Shown here in pieces: positions 52,653 to 62,287 of a stretch of DNA of 64,000 nt. The notes under the pieces are model-generated. The model was not told the DNA's origin and made no database searches. It saw only the letters and a program-made list of their open reading frames with translations. The stretch spans positions 372,001 through 436,000 of the forward strand of contig JANSXX010000002.1 in assembly GCA_024742815.1 (NCBI GenBank), read 5' to 3'. The translations under genes and the position numbers were made by a program. Origin of the DNA: HXMU1420-13 sp024742815. GTDB lineage: Bacteria > Bacteroidota > Rhodothermia > Balneolales > Balneolaceae. Numbering within the stretch: position 1 is the first letter of the stretch; every line of letters starts with the position of its first letter.

Positions 52653-53207
52653 TTACAGGTAGGTGTTAGGGGCTTCTCCTTTAACCGGTCCCACAATTTC
52701 ATTGGTAATCCAGCCACCATAAAAACCGCCGGGTTGGGGTCGCACCCGTTCGTCATCAAGGAAGCAATCGGCTTTGGCAGGATAAAACGCCAAGTATTCT
52801 CTTATTTGATTGTAGTCTTCAAAAGGATTAGGATAAGACCATGCAATATGATCGATCTGGTGATTCTCTGATTCTACTTTCCAGTATTTGGCAACTCCTT
52901 TCCATTCGCATCTTGATTCGCCGGCTGAAGGCTTCAGAAACTCAAAATTAACATCAGAAGGAGGGAGGTAAAAAGTAGGTGGACTGGCTGTTTCTAAAAT
53001 TCGTATGGCATTTGTGGTGTCAGCAATAATTAAATCGCCAATTTTTACCAAAACATGCCTGTGATCGTGATCGATTTTTGGTGGGCGCGGATAATCCCAC
53101 ACCGATTCCTGTCCTTTTTTTGGTTTTATGGCAAAAGATGGTCGCTTTTGCCCGTAATATTTCCAATTTGATCGGGCATGTTTTGCCCAATAGGGTAGTT
53201 CAGTCAT
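52653..53207 (-). CDS. DUF427 domain protein
   Basis: A 184-residue soluble protein. DUF427 hallmarks are VLVKIGDLIIADTTNAIRIL followed by PPTFYLPPSDV, then CEWKGVAKYWKV and IAWSYPNPFEDYNQIREYLA with FYPAKADCFLDDERV. The family is widespread and of unknown biochemical role, with a small beta fold. The C-terminus has a GGFYGGWIT-type ending. There is no operon partner: 45 bases separate it from the DUF2892 gene on the same strand. Confidence 0.88.
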   Translation of the reverse strand: MTELPYWAKHARSNWKYYGQKRPSFAIKPKKGQESVWDYPRPPKIDHDHRHVLVKIGDLIIADTTNAIRILETASPPTFYLPPSDVNFEFLKPSAGESRCEWKGVAKYWKVESENHQIDHIAWSYPNPFEDYNQIREYLAFYPAKADCFLDDERVRPQPGGFYGGWITNEIVGPVKGEAPNTYL

Positions 53208-53252
53208 AGTAGGTCAAACCCCATCTAACTGAACTACATTCCGGCTACTTTT

Positions 53253-53462
53253 TTACGCAGTTTCAACCTTGCACGTTTGAATCCCGAAAACTTTATACAA
53301 CGGGCAAAAACTTACTAAACTGGTTAGAAGAAATACACCTGCAATTACTGCTAAAACAATGGCTAAAGTGCCGCTAATTATTCCACCGAAATAAAGTCCT
53401 GCTATAACTAAAGCTATTACGGTTCTGATAATTCTATCTGCCGAGCCCATATTCTTTTTCAT
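53253..53462 (-). CDS. DUF2892 (YgaP-type transmembrane) protein
   Basis: A 69-residue membrane protein from ATG 53462 (MKKNMGSADRIIRTVIAL); sixteen upstream codons are not family-like. Two transmembrane hairpins enclose the region (VIALVIAGLYFGGIISGTLA and IVLAVIAGVFLLTSLVSF), followed by the signature CPLYKVFGIQTCK. In other species this domain is attached to rhodanese proteins. Role unknown. Confidence 0.88.
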   Translation of the reverse strand: MKKNMGSADRIIRTVIALVIAGLYFGGIISGTLAIVLAVIAGVFLLTSLVSFCPLYKVFGIQTCKVETA

Positions 53463-53481
53463 GATTGTACCTTTATGTTTT

Positions 53482-53580
53482 TTAATAAAATAAATATTGA
53501 ATTCCCACAACTATCGCATAAATAATTCCTATGCAGAGTACGCAAGTGAGGATTAGTTTTCCGATGAGTTGTTTGTTCAT
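53482..53580 (-). CDS. Small membrane protein, 32 residues
   Basis: A short ORF from ATG 53580 to TAA encodes MNKQLIGKLILTCVLCIG followed by IIYAIVVGIQYLFY, a single transmembrane helix with two cysteines and a Lys-containing start. It ends 19 bases before the DUF2892 gene on the same strand, so co-expression is plausible. There is no homologue I can name; support is codon structure and position only. Confidence 0.4.
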   Translation of the reverse strand: MNKQLIGKLILTCVLCIGIIYAIVVGIQYLFY

Positions 53581-53637
53581 GTTAAAATATAATCCTGCTG
53601 TATCACTCTTTCTGTTACTTCGGTTACATAAGGTGGA

Positions 53638-54501
53638 TTAATTTAACACTACGAAGGAGCGAACATACTGCTTTCCCAGCCACGAATTGTGAACTTCATC
53701 CCAAGTAGAATAATGCCCAAAATCTGATAATCCGGATGCAGTAGCTCCCCAGGTTCCGACGCTTAATTCGTATTCTTTCGGGAATACATTATTAGGTAAT
53801 GTTCGGGTATGGTACTCGGCATATAAGTTTAGCGTGCAACCGGGAAATGATTGCGCAATTTGTTGTAGGAGTTTTGAACTATTTAAATGATCAGAGTGAT
53901 CACCCGGATTTATAACCGGATCGGTATCAGCTATATGAATAGATAAATCAGTACCAACGTGATGCTCTTTAATCAGAACACTTATAACCAGTTCGAGATC
54001 CAATTTCGAAAAAGTGTTTGTTCCATCGGCACTTCGAATGTTTTCAATTTCGCCGTTCATCAACTTCTGAAGACTATTAAACTCATGCGCGGGATAACCG
54101 GCTCCATCCACATTTCCATCAGGTAGTCGCAAAAAATAGCTTACCGTATTTCGATAGGAGTAGCTCAAGATGTCAAAGTCAGCTACTTTTTTTCTGTGTT
54201 CGTTCATGGAGCTTCCTAATCGTTTTTCCGGCCAAGCAGCATTAACCATGAATCGAATCGCCCGTTTACTTCCTTCTTCTCGTGCAAGCGTGTAGTTATT
54301 GGTCATTGCCGCCCCGGCATCTCCAGCCGTTATATGTAAAAAAATCACGGTATGATTGGAATCAGCCACTGCGTGATAAGCGTTCGGATTCATAAACAGT
54401 TGCCAGTCGTCCGGATGAGCAGCCACAAATACCGACGTTGATTGTGCCAAACTTATACTTGAAAGAAGCAGAATGCAGATACTCGTATAGAAAGATTTCA
54501 T
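53638..54501 (-). CDS. Secreted PIG-L/LmbE-family deacetylase-like protein
   Basis: A 287-residue exported protein (signal peptide SICILLLSSISLAQ). The zinc-binding AHPDD motif is at residues 28-32 (VAAHPDDWQLF), and the second His site is probably PGDHSDHLNSSKLL. PIG-L proteins deacetylate N-acetylglucosamine derivatives. Export from the cytoplasm points to an extracellular glycan rather than bacillithiol, for which a separate cytoplasmic gene exists at 62288. Substrate unknown. Confidence 0.85.
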   Translation of the reverse strand: MKSFYTSICILLLSSISLAQSTSVFVAAHPDDWQLFMNPNAYHAVADSNHTVIFLHITAGDAGAAMTNNYTLAREEGSKRAIRFMVNAAWPEKRLGSSMNEHRKKVADFDILSYSYRNTVSYFLRLPDGNVDGAGYPAHEFNSLQKLMNGEIENIRSADGTNTFSKLDLELVISVLIKEHHVGTDLSIHIADTDPVINPGDHSDHLNSSKLLQQIAQSFPGCTLNLYAEYHTRTLPNNVFPKEYELSVGTWGATASGLSDFGHYSTWDEVHNSWLGKQYVRSFVVLN

Positions 54502-54663
54502 GATCTAGTTCACTAATTAATTGGGATTCAATCCTTTTGGCTAATCCGGTATACAGTACTAAATGCACGGTATTGTTACAAGAATTCACTTCAAAATAAG
54601 TCAAAAAAGCGCTACCATAATGAGGTAATCATCACAATTATCAGGTAATTAAATCCTATTAAG

Positions 54664-56427
54664 ATGGAAGCGCATTTTGAGCTAAATGAAGTCACAGAAA
54701 AACTGCCTAAGCATCTTCACAAGTTTATCGTAAAACAACCTTACGACGAATATACTCCGCAAAATCAAGCAGTATGGCGATATGTGATGCGCATGAATGT
54801 AGATTATTTGAGTAAAGTAGCGCACGGTTCATACCGAGATGGACTTAAAAAAACCGGTATTTTCGTGGATGAGATACCTCGGATGGAAGGGATGAACAGA
54901 ATCTTAAAAGAAATAGGCTGGGCGGCAGTTTCAGTAGATGGATTTATCCCGCCCAATGCTTTCATGGAGTTCCAGGCTTATAATGTATTGGTGATAGCGA
55001 GCGAAATGCGAACCATCAATCATATTGAGTACACACCCGCCCCCGATATTATACACGAAGCGGCCGGACACGCGCCCATAATTGCGAACCCGGAATATGC
55101 CGAATACCTGCGCAGATTTGGAGAAATCGGTAGTAAAGCGATTTCCTCTTCCAAAGATTACGATATGTACGAGGCAATTCGACTGTTGAGTATTCTGAAA
55201 GAAGATCCGAATTCATCGCAGGAAGAAATTGACAATGCTCAAGCCGAAGTTGAATATTTACAAAATAATATGGGTGAGCTTTCAGAAATGGCCATGATTC
55301 GCAATTTACATTGGTGGACAGTGGAGTATGGGTTAATTGGTGATCTGGAAAATCCGAAAATATATGGAGCAGGATTGCTTTCATCGATTGGGGAAAGCAA
55401 GAATTGTTTGCGTCCGGAAGTGAAGAAAATACCGTATTCATTGGATGCTGCTTACCAAAATTTTGATATAACTAGTGAACAGCCACAGTTATTTGTTACA
55501 CCTGATTTCGCGTACTTAAGTTTAGTATTAGAAGAATTCGCAAACACCATGGCATTACGAAACGGTGGACTGAGTGGAGTGAAAAAGCTCATCGATTCCA
55601 AAGGATTAGGCACCATTGAATTAAGCACGGGTATTCAAATTTCAGGTAATTTTTCTAAAGTAATCGAAGACCAAAAGGGAAGAGTAGCTTACGTGCAAAC
55701 TACCGGACCAACGGCACTCGCCAATCGAGATAAAGAATTAATTGGTCATGGTGTTAATAATCATCCGAATGGATTTGGTAGCCCGATTGGTAAACTTCGA
55801 GGCATTAACTTACCGATTGAAGATATGGCTCCGCGTGATTTGGACGCTTACGGTATTTACGAAGGCAAAACCGTTACTCTCGAGTTTGAAAGTGGAGTAT
55901 TGGTAGAGGGTAAAGTAATTACGGGAACCAGAGATTTACGAGGACGAATTCTGCTTATTTCGTTCGAAGAATGCACCGTAAGATACAAAGATGAATTGCT
56001 TTTTACACCTGATATGGGTGTTTTTGATATGGCGATCGGTAAAGAAGTAATCTCGGCATATGCAGGTTCTGCCGATGTTCGTTCTTTTGGCGACGTTGGA
56101 AAGGTTTCGAAAAATAAGTCGCATAAAATTGTGTATTCCGATCGCGAACGAGCACTCTACAAGTTATATGCCGAGGTTCGTGAAATGCGACACAATCAGT
56201 CGCCTGATGGACTAAGGATTGGAGAAATATTAACGATTTTAAAAAACGATTACCCTAAAGATTGGTTGCTTGCATTAGAGTTGTATGAACTTGCTGATAA
56301 AAACGATTTGGAAATTGCGGTTGAACTAAGAACCTATCTGACTCAGCTAAAATCGGACGAAAAGTACACTAAGCTTATTGATAACGGTATACGCTTGATC
56401 GAAGAAAGTACTCCGGCCGAAGTGTAG
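54664..56427 (+). CDS. Aromatic amino acid hydroxylase (phenylalanine 4-monooxygenase-like), long form
   Basis: A 587-residue non-heme iron, pterin-dependent hydroxylase. Iron ligands are His131 and His136 (PDIIHEAAGHAP) and Glu221 (WWTVEYGLIGD). FIPPNAFMEFQAYNVLVIAS and GLLSSIGESKNCL complete the catalytic domain (about 30-290). The roughly 300-residue C-terminal extension, which lacks a known domain name, is typical of the Bacteroidota form. It probably converts phenylalanine to tyrosine, although tryptophan use cannot be excluded. It converges on the first histidine kinase gene with an 11-base gap and no terminator. Confidence 0.92.
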   Translation: MEAHFELNEVTEKLPKHLHKFIVKQPYDEYTPQNQAVWRYVMRMNVDYLSKVAHGSYRDGLKKTGIFVDEIPRMEGMNRILKEIGWAAVSVDGFIPPNAFMEFQAYNVLVIASEMRTINHIEYTPAPDIIHEAAGHAPIIANPEYAEYLRRFGEIGSKAISSSKDYDMYEAIRLLSILKEDPNSSQEEIDNAQAEVEYLQNNMGELSEMAMIRNLHWWTVEYGLIGDLENPKIYGAGLLSSIGESKNCLRPEVKKIPYSLDAAYQNFDITSEQPQLFVTPDFAYLSLVLEEFANTMALRNGGLSGVKKLIDSKGLGTIELSTGIQISGNFSKVIEDQKGRVAYVQTTGPTALANRDKELIGHGVNNHPNGFGSPIGKLRGINLPIEDMAPRDLDAYGIYEGKTVTLEFESGVLVEGKVITGTRDLRGRILLISFEECTVRYKDELLFTPDMGVFDMAIGKEVISAYAGSADVRSFGDVGKVSKNKSHKIVYSDRERALYKLYAEVREMRHNQSPDGLRIGEILTILKNDYPKDWLLALELYELADKNDLEIAVELRTYLTQLKSDEKYTKLIDNGIRLIEESTPAEV

Positions 56428-56438
56428 AGTAGAATCGT

Positions 56439-57686
56439 TTATTTAGGAAAACGAAAAGAAAGTTGATACTTATTTTCGGTATTAAGCGTATAGGTTGCTT
56501 CGATTTGTTGAAGCAGAGATTCGATTAAAGTTTTACCTAAGCCACCCACCGAGTTTTCACTTTCGGAAAGTGTAATTCCGCTACCGTTATCGGCATAGGT
56601 GATGGAATAATGATCCATTTCTTCGAGTGCAGAAATCGTAATCTGATAGTTTTCTTGATGCTTACTAAATCCATGTTTCAAACTATTCGTAATCAATTCA
56701 TTCAGGATAATACCTACTGGCACACCATGATTGATGTTTAAATATGGGATGTGAACATCAAGGCTTAACTGCACCTCTTTTCCGGTTTTGTTGAAACTAT
56801 CGATAATGATATCCGCCAACTCTTTCACATACTGCTTAAAATGAATGCGGCTGATATCTTCAGATTGATACAAAAGTTCATGAACCTTGGAAATCGATAG
56901 AATGCGATTCGTGCTCAGTTTCAATGTTGTTCTCGAAAAATCATCCGGCGCACGATTACTCTGTAAATCCAACAGTCCTGACACCACGGCTAAGTTATTC
57001 TTTACCCGATGATGGATTTCTTGTAACAGCACTTTTTTCTCTTCGATGTTTTGTTTGAGGATGGTATCCTGCTTTATCAGTTGCTGATTATTGAGTTCTA
57101 TACGATTTATGAGTCTCAACATGGAATCGTTCAGGTAATAAACCAGTAATGCAACCACAAGGCAAACCAAGGATAAGAGCAAAGCATAAATGCCCCACTC
57201 TATCAAACCATTGGTAAACTCCGGATTACTAAAGCTGTAAGGTTTTGACAAATGAACTATTCCTACACCTAAAAAAGAGAGAATAGCCAAAGTATGGATT
57301 CCAATAGTTTGCCGAACGCTGAAAATCTGAATGCTTAAAAAGGGCACTAATATGATCAGTGAGTTGGAAAGTGAGCCTAATCCTTCTTGAAATAAGTTTG
57401 TGATAAAAAAGGAGTAGATAATTACAATGATGAAGCTAATCTTAAAAGAAAGTGACAGCTTATTCTTGAGAAGATATATGGTTAGAAGTGCACCTAAATT
57501 GATGAAATCAAAATAAAATCCTTCAGATAGTGGAACAGTATTAATAGGTAAAATTGGGATAATAACTGCTATAAAAGCAACGATTAAGCCAAAAAGTAAA
57601 AACCGATTTACCAGTAGGTTCTTAATCTTATCGAACGACACCCGAAAGTTATCTAATTCGCTATTCAGCGTGGTGCTGTTTCCCAT
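56439..57686 (-). CDS. HisKA_2-type membrane histidine kinase, paralog 1
   Basis: A 415-residue sensor kinase. Five or six transmembrane helices (about 28-185) have short loops and no periplasmic domain. A coiled coil (about 190-220) follows, then the HisKA_2 box LLQEIHHRVKNNLAVVSGLL with the phospho-acceptor in His225-His226. The HATPase domain has the N box (NELITNSLKHGF), G1 (DNGSGI) and G2 (GLGKTLIESLL). It is most similar to paralog 2: both have LDLQSN(R/L)APDDFSR after the His box. No response regulator is encoded in the window. The signal sensed is unknown; a membrane property is possible. Confidence 0.9.
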   Translation of the reverse strand: MGNSTTLNSELDNFRVSFDKIKNLLVNRFLLFGLIVAFIAVIIPILPINTVPLSEGFYFDFINLGALLTIYLLKNKLSLSFKISFIIVIIYSFFITNLFQEGLGSLSNSLIILVPFLSIQIFSVRQTIGIHTLAILSFLGVGIVHLSKPYSFSNPEFTNGLIEWGIYALLLSLVCLVVALLVYYLNDSMLRLINRIELNNQQLIKQDTILKQNIEEKKVLLQEIHHRVKNNLAVVSGLLDLQSNRAPDDFSRTTLKLSTNRILSISKVHELLYQSEDISRIHFKQYVKELADIIIDSFNKTGKEVQLSLDVHIPYLNINHGVPVGIILNELITNSLKHGFSKHQENYQITISALEEMDHYSITYADNGSGITLSESENSVGGLGKTLIESLLQQIEATYTLNTENKYQLSFRFPK

Positions 57687-57877
57687 GATGAATGTATTAC
57701 TATATCAAATGTTAAATAGGGAGGAGGGGATTAAACCTTAATCACTTTCATCACAAAAGTAATAGATCATTTTGCCATGCCCATGTCTGTTAGTGCTCCA
57801 ATCCATTAGGTGCTTTATCTTGCTTCTAACTTAAAAGTATGGACGAATAATCACTAATATTTTTTACTGCTCTATTG

Positions 57878-59113
57878 TTAACTATACACTTTAGGAAACC
57901 GGAAGCTCATAAGATATTTATTCTCAGTTTCTAAATGGAAGCTTGCTTCTATTTGTGTTAACAGCGATTCAATAAGGGTCTTTCCCAGTCCGGGTTGTTT
58001 TTTGTGATTGGAAGTATCAACACCGCTACCATTATCTTGATATACAATTTCGAAATGATTGGCTTCTTCGATGGCAGAAATCCGAATCACATAGTCCTCT
58101 TGCGGTGAATTAAACCCATGTTTTAAACTGTTGGTAATTAATTCGTTTAAGATTATGCCAATGGGAACTCCGTGATTCACACTCAAATAGTGAATGTTAA
58201 TATCAAGCTGTAGGCTGATGTCTTTCCCGGTCTTGTTAAAACTATCAATGATTATTTGTGCGAGCTCTTTAATATATCGCTCTAAATGGATTCGGCTAAC
58301 ATCATCCGACTGATAAAGCAACTCATGAACTTTCGAGATTGATAAGATGCGATTGGTGCTAAGCTTTAAGGTTGCTCGGGAAAAGTCATCCGGAGCAAGG
58401 TTCGATTGCAGATCAAGCAAACCGGAAACCACGGCTAGATTATTTTTCACACGATGGTGGATTTCTTGAAGCAACACTTTTTTCTCTTCAATATTTTGCT
58501 TCAGTTCTTGATCTTGTAGCTTAAGCACTTCGTAATTATCATCTTGCTGTCCAATGATTCGCAAAAGAGAGTCATTTAGCTTTTGCACTAACAATGCAAT
58601 AATGATACTTACAATGGAAAAGATGATTCCATTATTTACCCATTTATAAGCAATTAACTGAGTGGGGTGAGGTTCATCACCAACTAAATACCCATTTAAA
58701 TAGCCATAAGCGATAGCAATGTAGCTTAGTAAAACTATAATAAATAGAATGATGGCCCATTTTAATTTATACACCAGAATTGCCAAAAATGGTATCATCA
58801 CCACAATAAGCTCGATGGTAGAATACAATCCATTCTGGATCATATCGCCCAAATAAGCTGCATAGATAGTTGCTATGATAAGTCCGGTTTTGAAAGCGAG
58901 GGATAAGCTGTTTCTGAAAATAAAAACAGCATAGAGCAGAACGATGAAGGATAAATCAAAATAATTGTATACATCGAAATCAGGTTGATCAAGAGGGAAG
59001 CGTCCTGCTACAAAAACTAAACTTGCAAATACTGCACCCAGAAGTAGAAAATAATCGATTAACTTCGTTTTCAGGACCTCAATGGAGGTGATTATCTCTT
59101 TATTTATAGACAT
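57878..59113 (-). CDS. HisKA_2-type membrane histidine kinase, paralog 2
   Basis: A 411-residue sister of paralog 1, with the same order: membrane domain (about 20-180), coiled coil, LLQEIHHRVKNNLAVVSGLL box, ATPase domain (NELITNSLKHGF, DNGSGVD, GLGKTLIESLL). The membrane half is far more diverged than the kinase half, so the sensory part has changed after duplication. The kinase half shares long identical runs with paralog 1 (TLKLSTNRILSISKVHELLY). It is separated from both neighbours by about 180-190 bases, so each gene may have its own promoter. Confidence 0.9.
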   Translation of the reverse strand: MSINKEIITSIEVLKTKLIDYFLLLGAVFASLVFVAGRFPLDQPDFDVYNYFDLSFIVLLYAVFIFRNSLSLAFKTGLIIATIYAAYLGDMIQNGLYSTIELIVVMIPFLAILVYKLKWAIILFIIVLLSYIAIAYGYLNGYLVGDEPHPTQLIAYKWVNNGIIFSIVSIIIALLVQKLNDSLLRIIGQQDDNYEVLKLQDQELKQNIEEKKVLLQEIHHRVKNNLAVVSGLLDLQSNLAPDDFSRATLKLSTNRILSISKVHELLYQSDDVSRIHLERYIKELAQIIIDSFNKTGKDISLQLDINIHYLSVNHGVPIGIILNELITNSLKHGFNSPQEDYVIRISAIEEANHFEIVYQDNGSGVDTSNHKKQPGLGKTLIESLLTQIEASFHLETENKYLMSFRFPKVYS

Positions 59114-59294
59114 TAATTGTTACATACTCTCTTAAAAAGTACAAAAATACGCATTTTGGATGAGTGTTAGTGAAGATTACCAAATTCCAATCTAAACTGA
59201 AATCTCATAAACTACTTCAGGTTTATTATCGGCACTTTTTTTAGTCTCAGTAGTGTGGTGTATGAGTTGTAACTACTATGCCAGAGAAATTTTA

Positions 59295-60533
59295 TTAAGC
59301 AGATAATGGAAAGGAAAATTCAAGTTTAAATTGCTGATTAGTATTGTACTCGTACATGGCATCGATCTGACCGAGTAAAGAATCTATGAGGGTAAATCCT
59401 AAACTTTTAGAAGCGGCCGCATTAAAATCTGAAATACCTGTGCCGTTATCCTGATAACTAACGTGAATTACATCGTCTTTTTTAGACACCTTGATGGTAA
59501 TTTTTTTGTTGGAAGTACCTTTAAAACCGTATTTGATCGAATTTGTGATGAGTTCGTTAAAAATAATACCTAAAGGCACTCCATGATTTATGCTGATAAA
59601 CTCAATCTCGATATCAGTAATTAGTTCGATATCATCGCCTTCCATGCTGTCAAAAATTACTGTCGTTAATTCATCAATATATCTTTGAAAGGGGATTTTG
59701 GTGAAGTTTTTCGATTCATACAGCATTTCATGAACCTTGGCAATACTCATAATGCGATTCGTACTTTTTCGGAGTACATATTTGCTTTTGGGATCATCGA
59801 TATTGTAGGATTGCAATTCCAATAAACCGGAGACAACGGCTAAATTATTCTTTACCCTATGATGTATTTCCTGAAGAAGTACATTTTTTTCGCCCAGTGA
59901 TTCTTCTAATTGATCATCTCTGAGCTGTAGTTTTTCGTTTGCATTTTCTAGTGATACAATGAATCTGTCTATGGAATCATTATAACTGTATACAAAAGTG
60001 CTGATGATCAAAGCAATCATTACATGCACACTGGCGTGATTTATCCAATCTGAAGCTTGATATCCACCAGAAAGGTAGGTTTCGGTTACCAATAATCCCT
60101 CCAAATATAAAAAGGCAACAACTGCGTAGCCAATCAAGCTTACAGTAAAAAGGGTTAAGGTAGTGCGTAAATTATATACTAGGATAGATAAGAAAGGGAT
60201 TAGTATGATTAATGATATACCGGTTGCATTAATATTATTTTCGATTAAATCGCTGATATAAGCAATGAAAACAAGTAGAATTATTATACCTGCTTTTATA
60301 TTTAATCGAATTTTATTTCTTGCAAAATAAATCCCAAAAAAGAGGCATTGAATAATTATATCAATAAATAAATCTGCATTGATGTAAGATGCGTCCCAAG
60401 GAAAAAGAGACAGCAAAAAAATGGTAAGCCCTAAAAGCGCCCCAATTAAAATAAATCGATCCAGTAATCGATTTTTCAGTTCATTTACAACTGATTTGGG
60501 TGCCTCAAATGTATTATACAGTGTGTCACTCAC
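59295..60533 (-). CDS. HisKA_2-type membrane histidine kinase, paralog 3
   Basis: A 412-residue kinase of the same layout. The His box is followed by LELQSYNIDDPKSKYVLRKS, which groups it with paralog 4. MSIAKVHEMLYESKNFTKIP is shared nearly exactly with that copy. ATPase motifs are NELITNSIKYGFKG, DNGTGISDF and SLGFTLIDSLLGQID; the G2 box has LGFT rather than the LGKT of paralogs 1 and 2. Membrane helices lie at about 25-190. Target unknown. Confidence 0.9.
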   Translation of the reverse strand: MSDTLYNTFEAPKSVVNELKNRLLDRFILIGALLGLTIFLLSLFPWDASYINADLFIDIIIQCLFFGIYFARNKIRLNIKAGIIILLVFIAYISDLIENNINATGISLIILIPFLSILVYNLRTTLTLFTVSLIGYAVVAFLYLEGLLVTETYLSGGYQASDWINHASVHVMIALIISTFVYSYNDSIDRFIVSLENANEKLQLRDDQLEESLGEKNVLLQEIHHRVKNNLAVVSGLLELQSYNIDDPKSKYVLRKSTNRIMSIAKVHEMLYESKNFTKIPFQRYIDELTTVIFDSMEGDDIELITDIEIEFISINHGVPLGIIFNELITNSIKYGFKGTSNKKITIKVSKKDDVIHVSYQDNGTGISDFNAAASKSLGFTLIDSLLGQIDAMYEYNTNQQFKLEFSFPLSA

Positions 60534-60608
60534 AATAAAGGTAATATAAAATCAGCCATTTGCAGAAGTGTGATTTTCGCTACTAATATAAAATTGTAAA
60601 CAATAATG

Positions 60609-62207
60609 TTACTTCATTGATGAATCAGAAACAATATGAGGCGAAAAACGGAAGGTAAGTTCAAATTTGTTATCAGTATCGTACTGGTAATTTGCTTCAA
60701 TCTGATCCAATAAAGAATGGATTAACGTAAACCCAAGACTTTTAGAAGTAGCAGCTTCAAAGTTTTCGATTCCTATCCCATTGTCTCTATAAACTACAGT
60801 ATATAAATCGTCAGATTTATCTACATTAATTTCTATGACTTTTTCATCCTTTCCATTAAAACCATATTTGATGGAATTGGTAATCAATTCATTAAAAATA
60901 ATCCCAAGAGGTACCCCGTGATTTATATTAACATGCTGCACAGAAATATTAGTAGATATTGAGATATCAGAACCATCAATATTTAAACTATCAATAATGA
61001 TTTCTGTTAATTCCTTTATATAACGTTTGAATGGTATTTTGGTAAAATTTTTCGACTCATACAGCATTTCATGCACCTTAGCGATACTTAAAATCCGATT
61101 GGTACTTTTGCGAAGAATCAGTTTAGTTTTATCGTCTTCAATATTGTAACTCTGCAACTCAAGCAATCCTGAAACTACTGCAAGGTTATTCTTTACCCGG
61201 TGATGGATCTCCTGCAACAACACGCTCTTTTCTTCGAGGTTATCTTCAATCAATTTTTTGGTTGCTACTTCTTCAGTAATATTTTCGGCAACTACCAAAA
61301 TAGATTTTACTTTATCATTAGAAGAAGTAAGAGGTAACATTTTGTAGATGAGATTTTGTCCATTTATTACTAATTCCACATTTTGAGGAATACCTTCAAA
61401 GGTGGCTTTATAAGCATTTTCAACTTGTTCTAAAACAACTTCTCCTAAGGGTTCGAATGACTTTAAAGCGGGTTGGTTATAAAAAGTTTTAGGGTCCATT
61501 CCGAAAGCTTCATATTCGCTTCCATCGGTATAGGTTATGTTAAGATCTTTATCAATTACTGTTAGAAAAGTGCGAGGAATGTTTTTTGTGATTGTAGCAA
61601 GTAGAAATTCCCGATCACTCAGTTCTTTGTTCTTTTTGTCTTGATCGCTTAATAATTGATTGATAGTGGCATCAAATTTATTTAGGAACAGTGAAATCAT
61701 GATGGATACTACTGTCAGAATCAGAACAACTTCAATCCATCTAAAGTATGATATCCCACTTGAATCGTAAAAAGGAGAACTGATTACACCAGCGTGAAAT
61801 AAATATCCTATTAATAAATAGATAGAAATAGCTACGATGTATGTAATAAGTGAAATAGAGTAACGGTAAATAAGTGTGGTTAAAAACGGAATGAGAATTA
61901 TTATTGCAAAGTCTGGAGTATCAATACCGTTTTCTAATACATCTGAAATAAATAAGACAAAGAGCATGGCGATTATCACATTAGATTTAAACACCAGACT
62001 TAGTCTGTTCCTTAAGAAATAAGTGATATATAGAATGCTTAACCCCAATATATCTACATAAAGGTCAACATTCAGTAAGCCTTTATCAAAGGGAAATAAC
62101 GAGCTTACTAGAACAAGCAATCCTACAGAAGTTCCTGCAATAAGAATGGTATCAACCAGCTGATTTTTGATGCCGGCAATACTTTTACTAGTAATCGTTT
62201 TATTCAT
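60609..62207 (-). CDS. HisKA_2-type histidine kinase with PAS domain, paralog 4
   Basis: A 532-residue kinase. It has the membrane domain of the other three (about 15-185) plus an inserted PAS-like sensor (about 200-320: LATITKNIPRTFLTVIDKDL, YTDGSEYEAFGMDPKTF and ILVVAENITEE) before the LLQEIHHRVKNNLAVVSGLL box. The ATPase motifs match paralog 3 (NELITNSIKYGF, SLGFTLIHSLLDQIE). The start ATG 62207 has AAGGAG/GGAG-like sequence upstream. Being the only PAS-bearing copy, it may be the ancestral form from which the PAS was lost, or a later gain. Confidence 0.9.
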   Translation of the reverse strand: MNKTITSKSIAGIKNQLVDTILIAGTSVGLLVLVSSLFPFDKGLLNVDLYVDILGLSILYITYFLRNRLSLVFKSNVIIAMLFVLFISDVLENGIDTPDFAIIILIPFLTTLIYRYSISLITYIVAISIYLLIGYLFHAGVISSPFYDSSGISYFRWIEVVLILTVVSIMISLFLNKFDATINQLLSDQDKKNKELSDREFLLATITKNIPRTFLTVIDKDLNITYTDGSEYEAFGMDPKTFYNQPALKSFEPLGEVVLEQVENAYKATFEGIPQNVELVINGQNLIYKMLPLTSSNDKVKSILVVAENITEEVATKKLIEDNLEEKSVLLQEIHHRVKNNLAVVSGLLELQSYNIEDDKTKLILRKSTNRILSIAKVHEMLYESKNFTKIPFKRYIKELTEIIIDSLNIDGSDISISTNISVQHVNINHGVPLGIIFNELITNSIKYGFNGKDEKVIEINVDKSDDLYTVVYRDNGIGIENFEAATSKSLGFTLIHSLLDQIEANYQYDTDNKFELTFRFSPHIVSDSSMK

Positions 62208-62287
62208 TCAGAACTCCAACTCCTTATTACACAGTTTTAAAAACGGTTTCTTTACTTTATCGGATAAAAAATTAATTGCGTAAAGAC

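Noticed and set aside
53638..54501. Second bacillithiol deacetylase
   Set aside because: It carries a signal peptide and lacks the TRGEMGTRG block of BshB1, so it is not expected to act on GlcNAc-malate in the cytoplasm.
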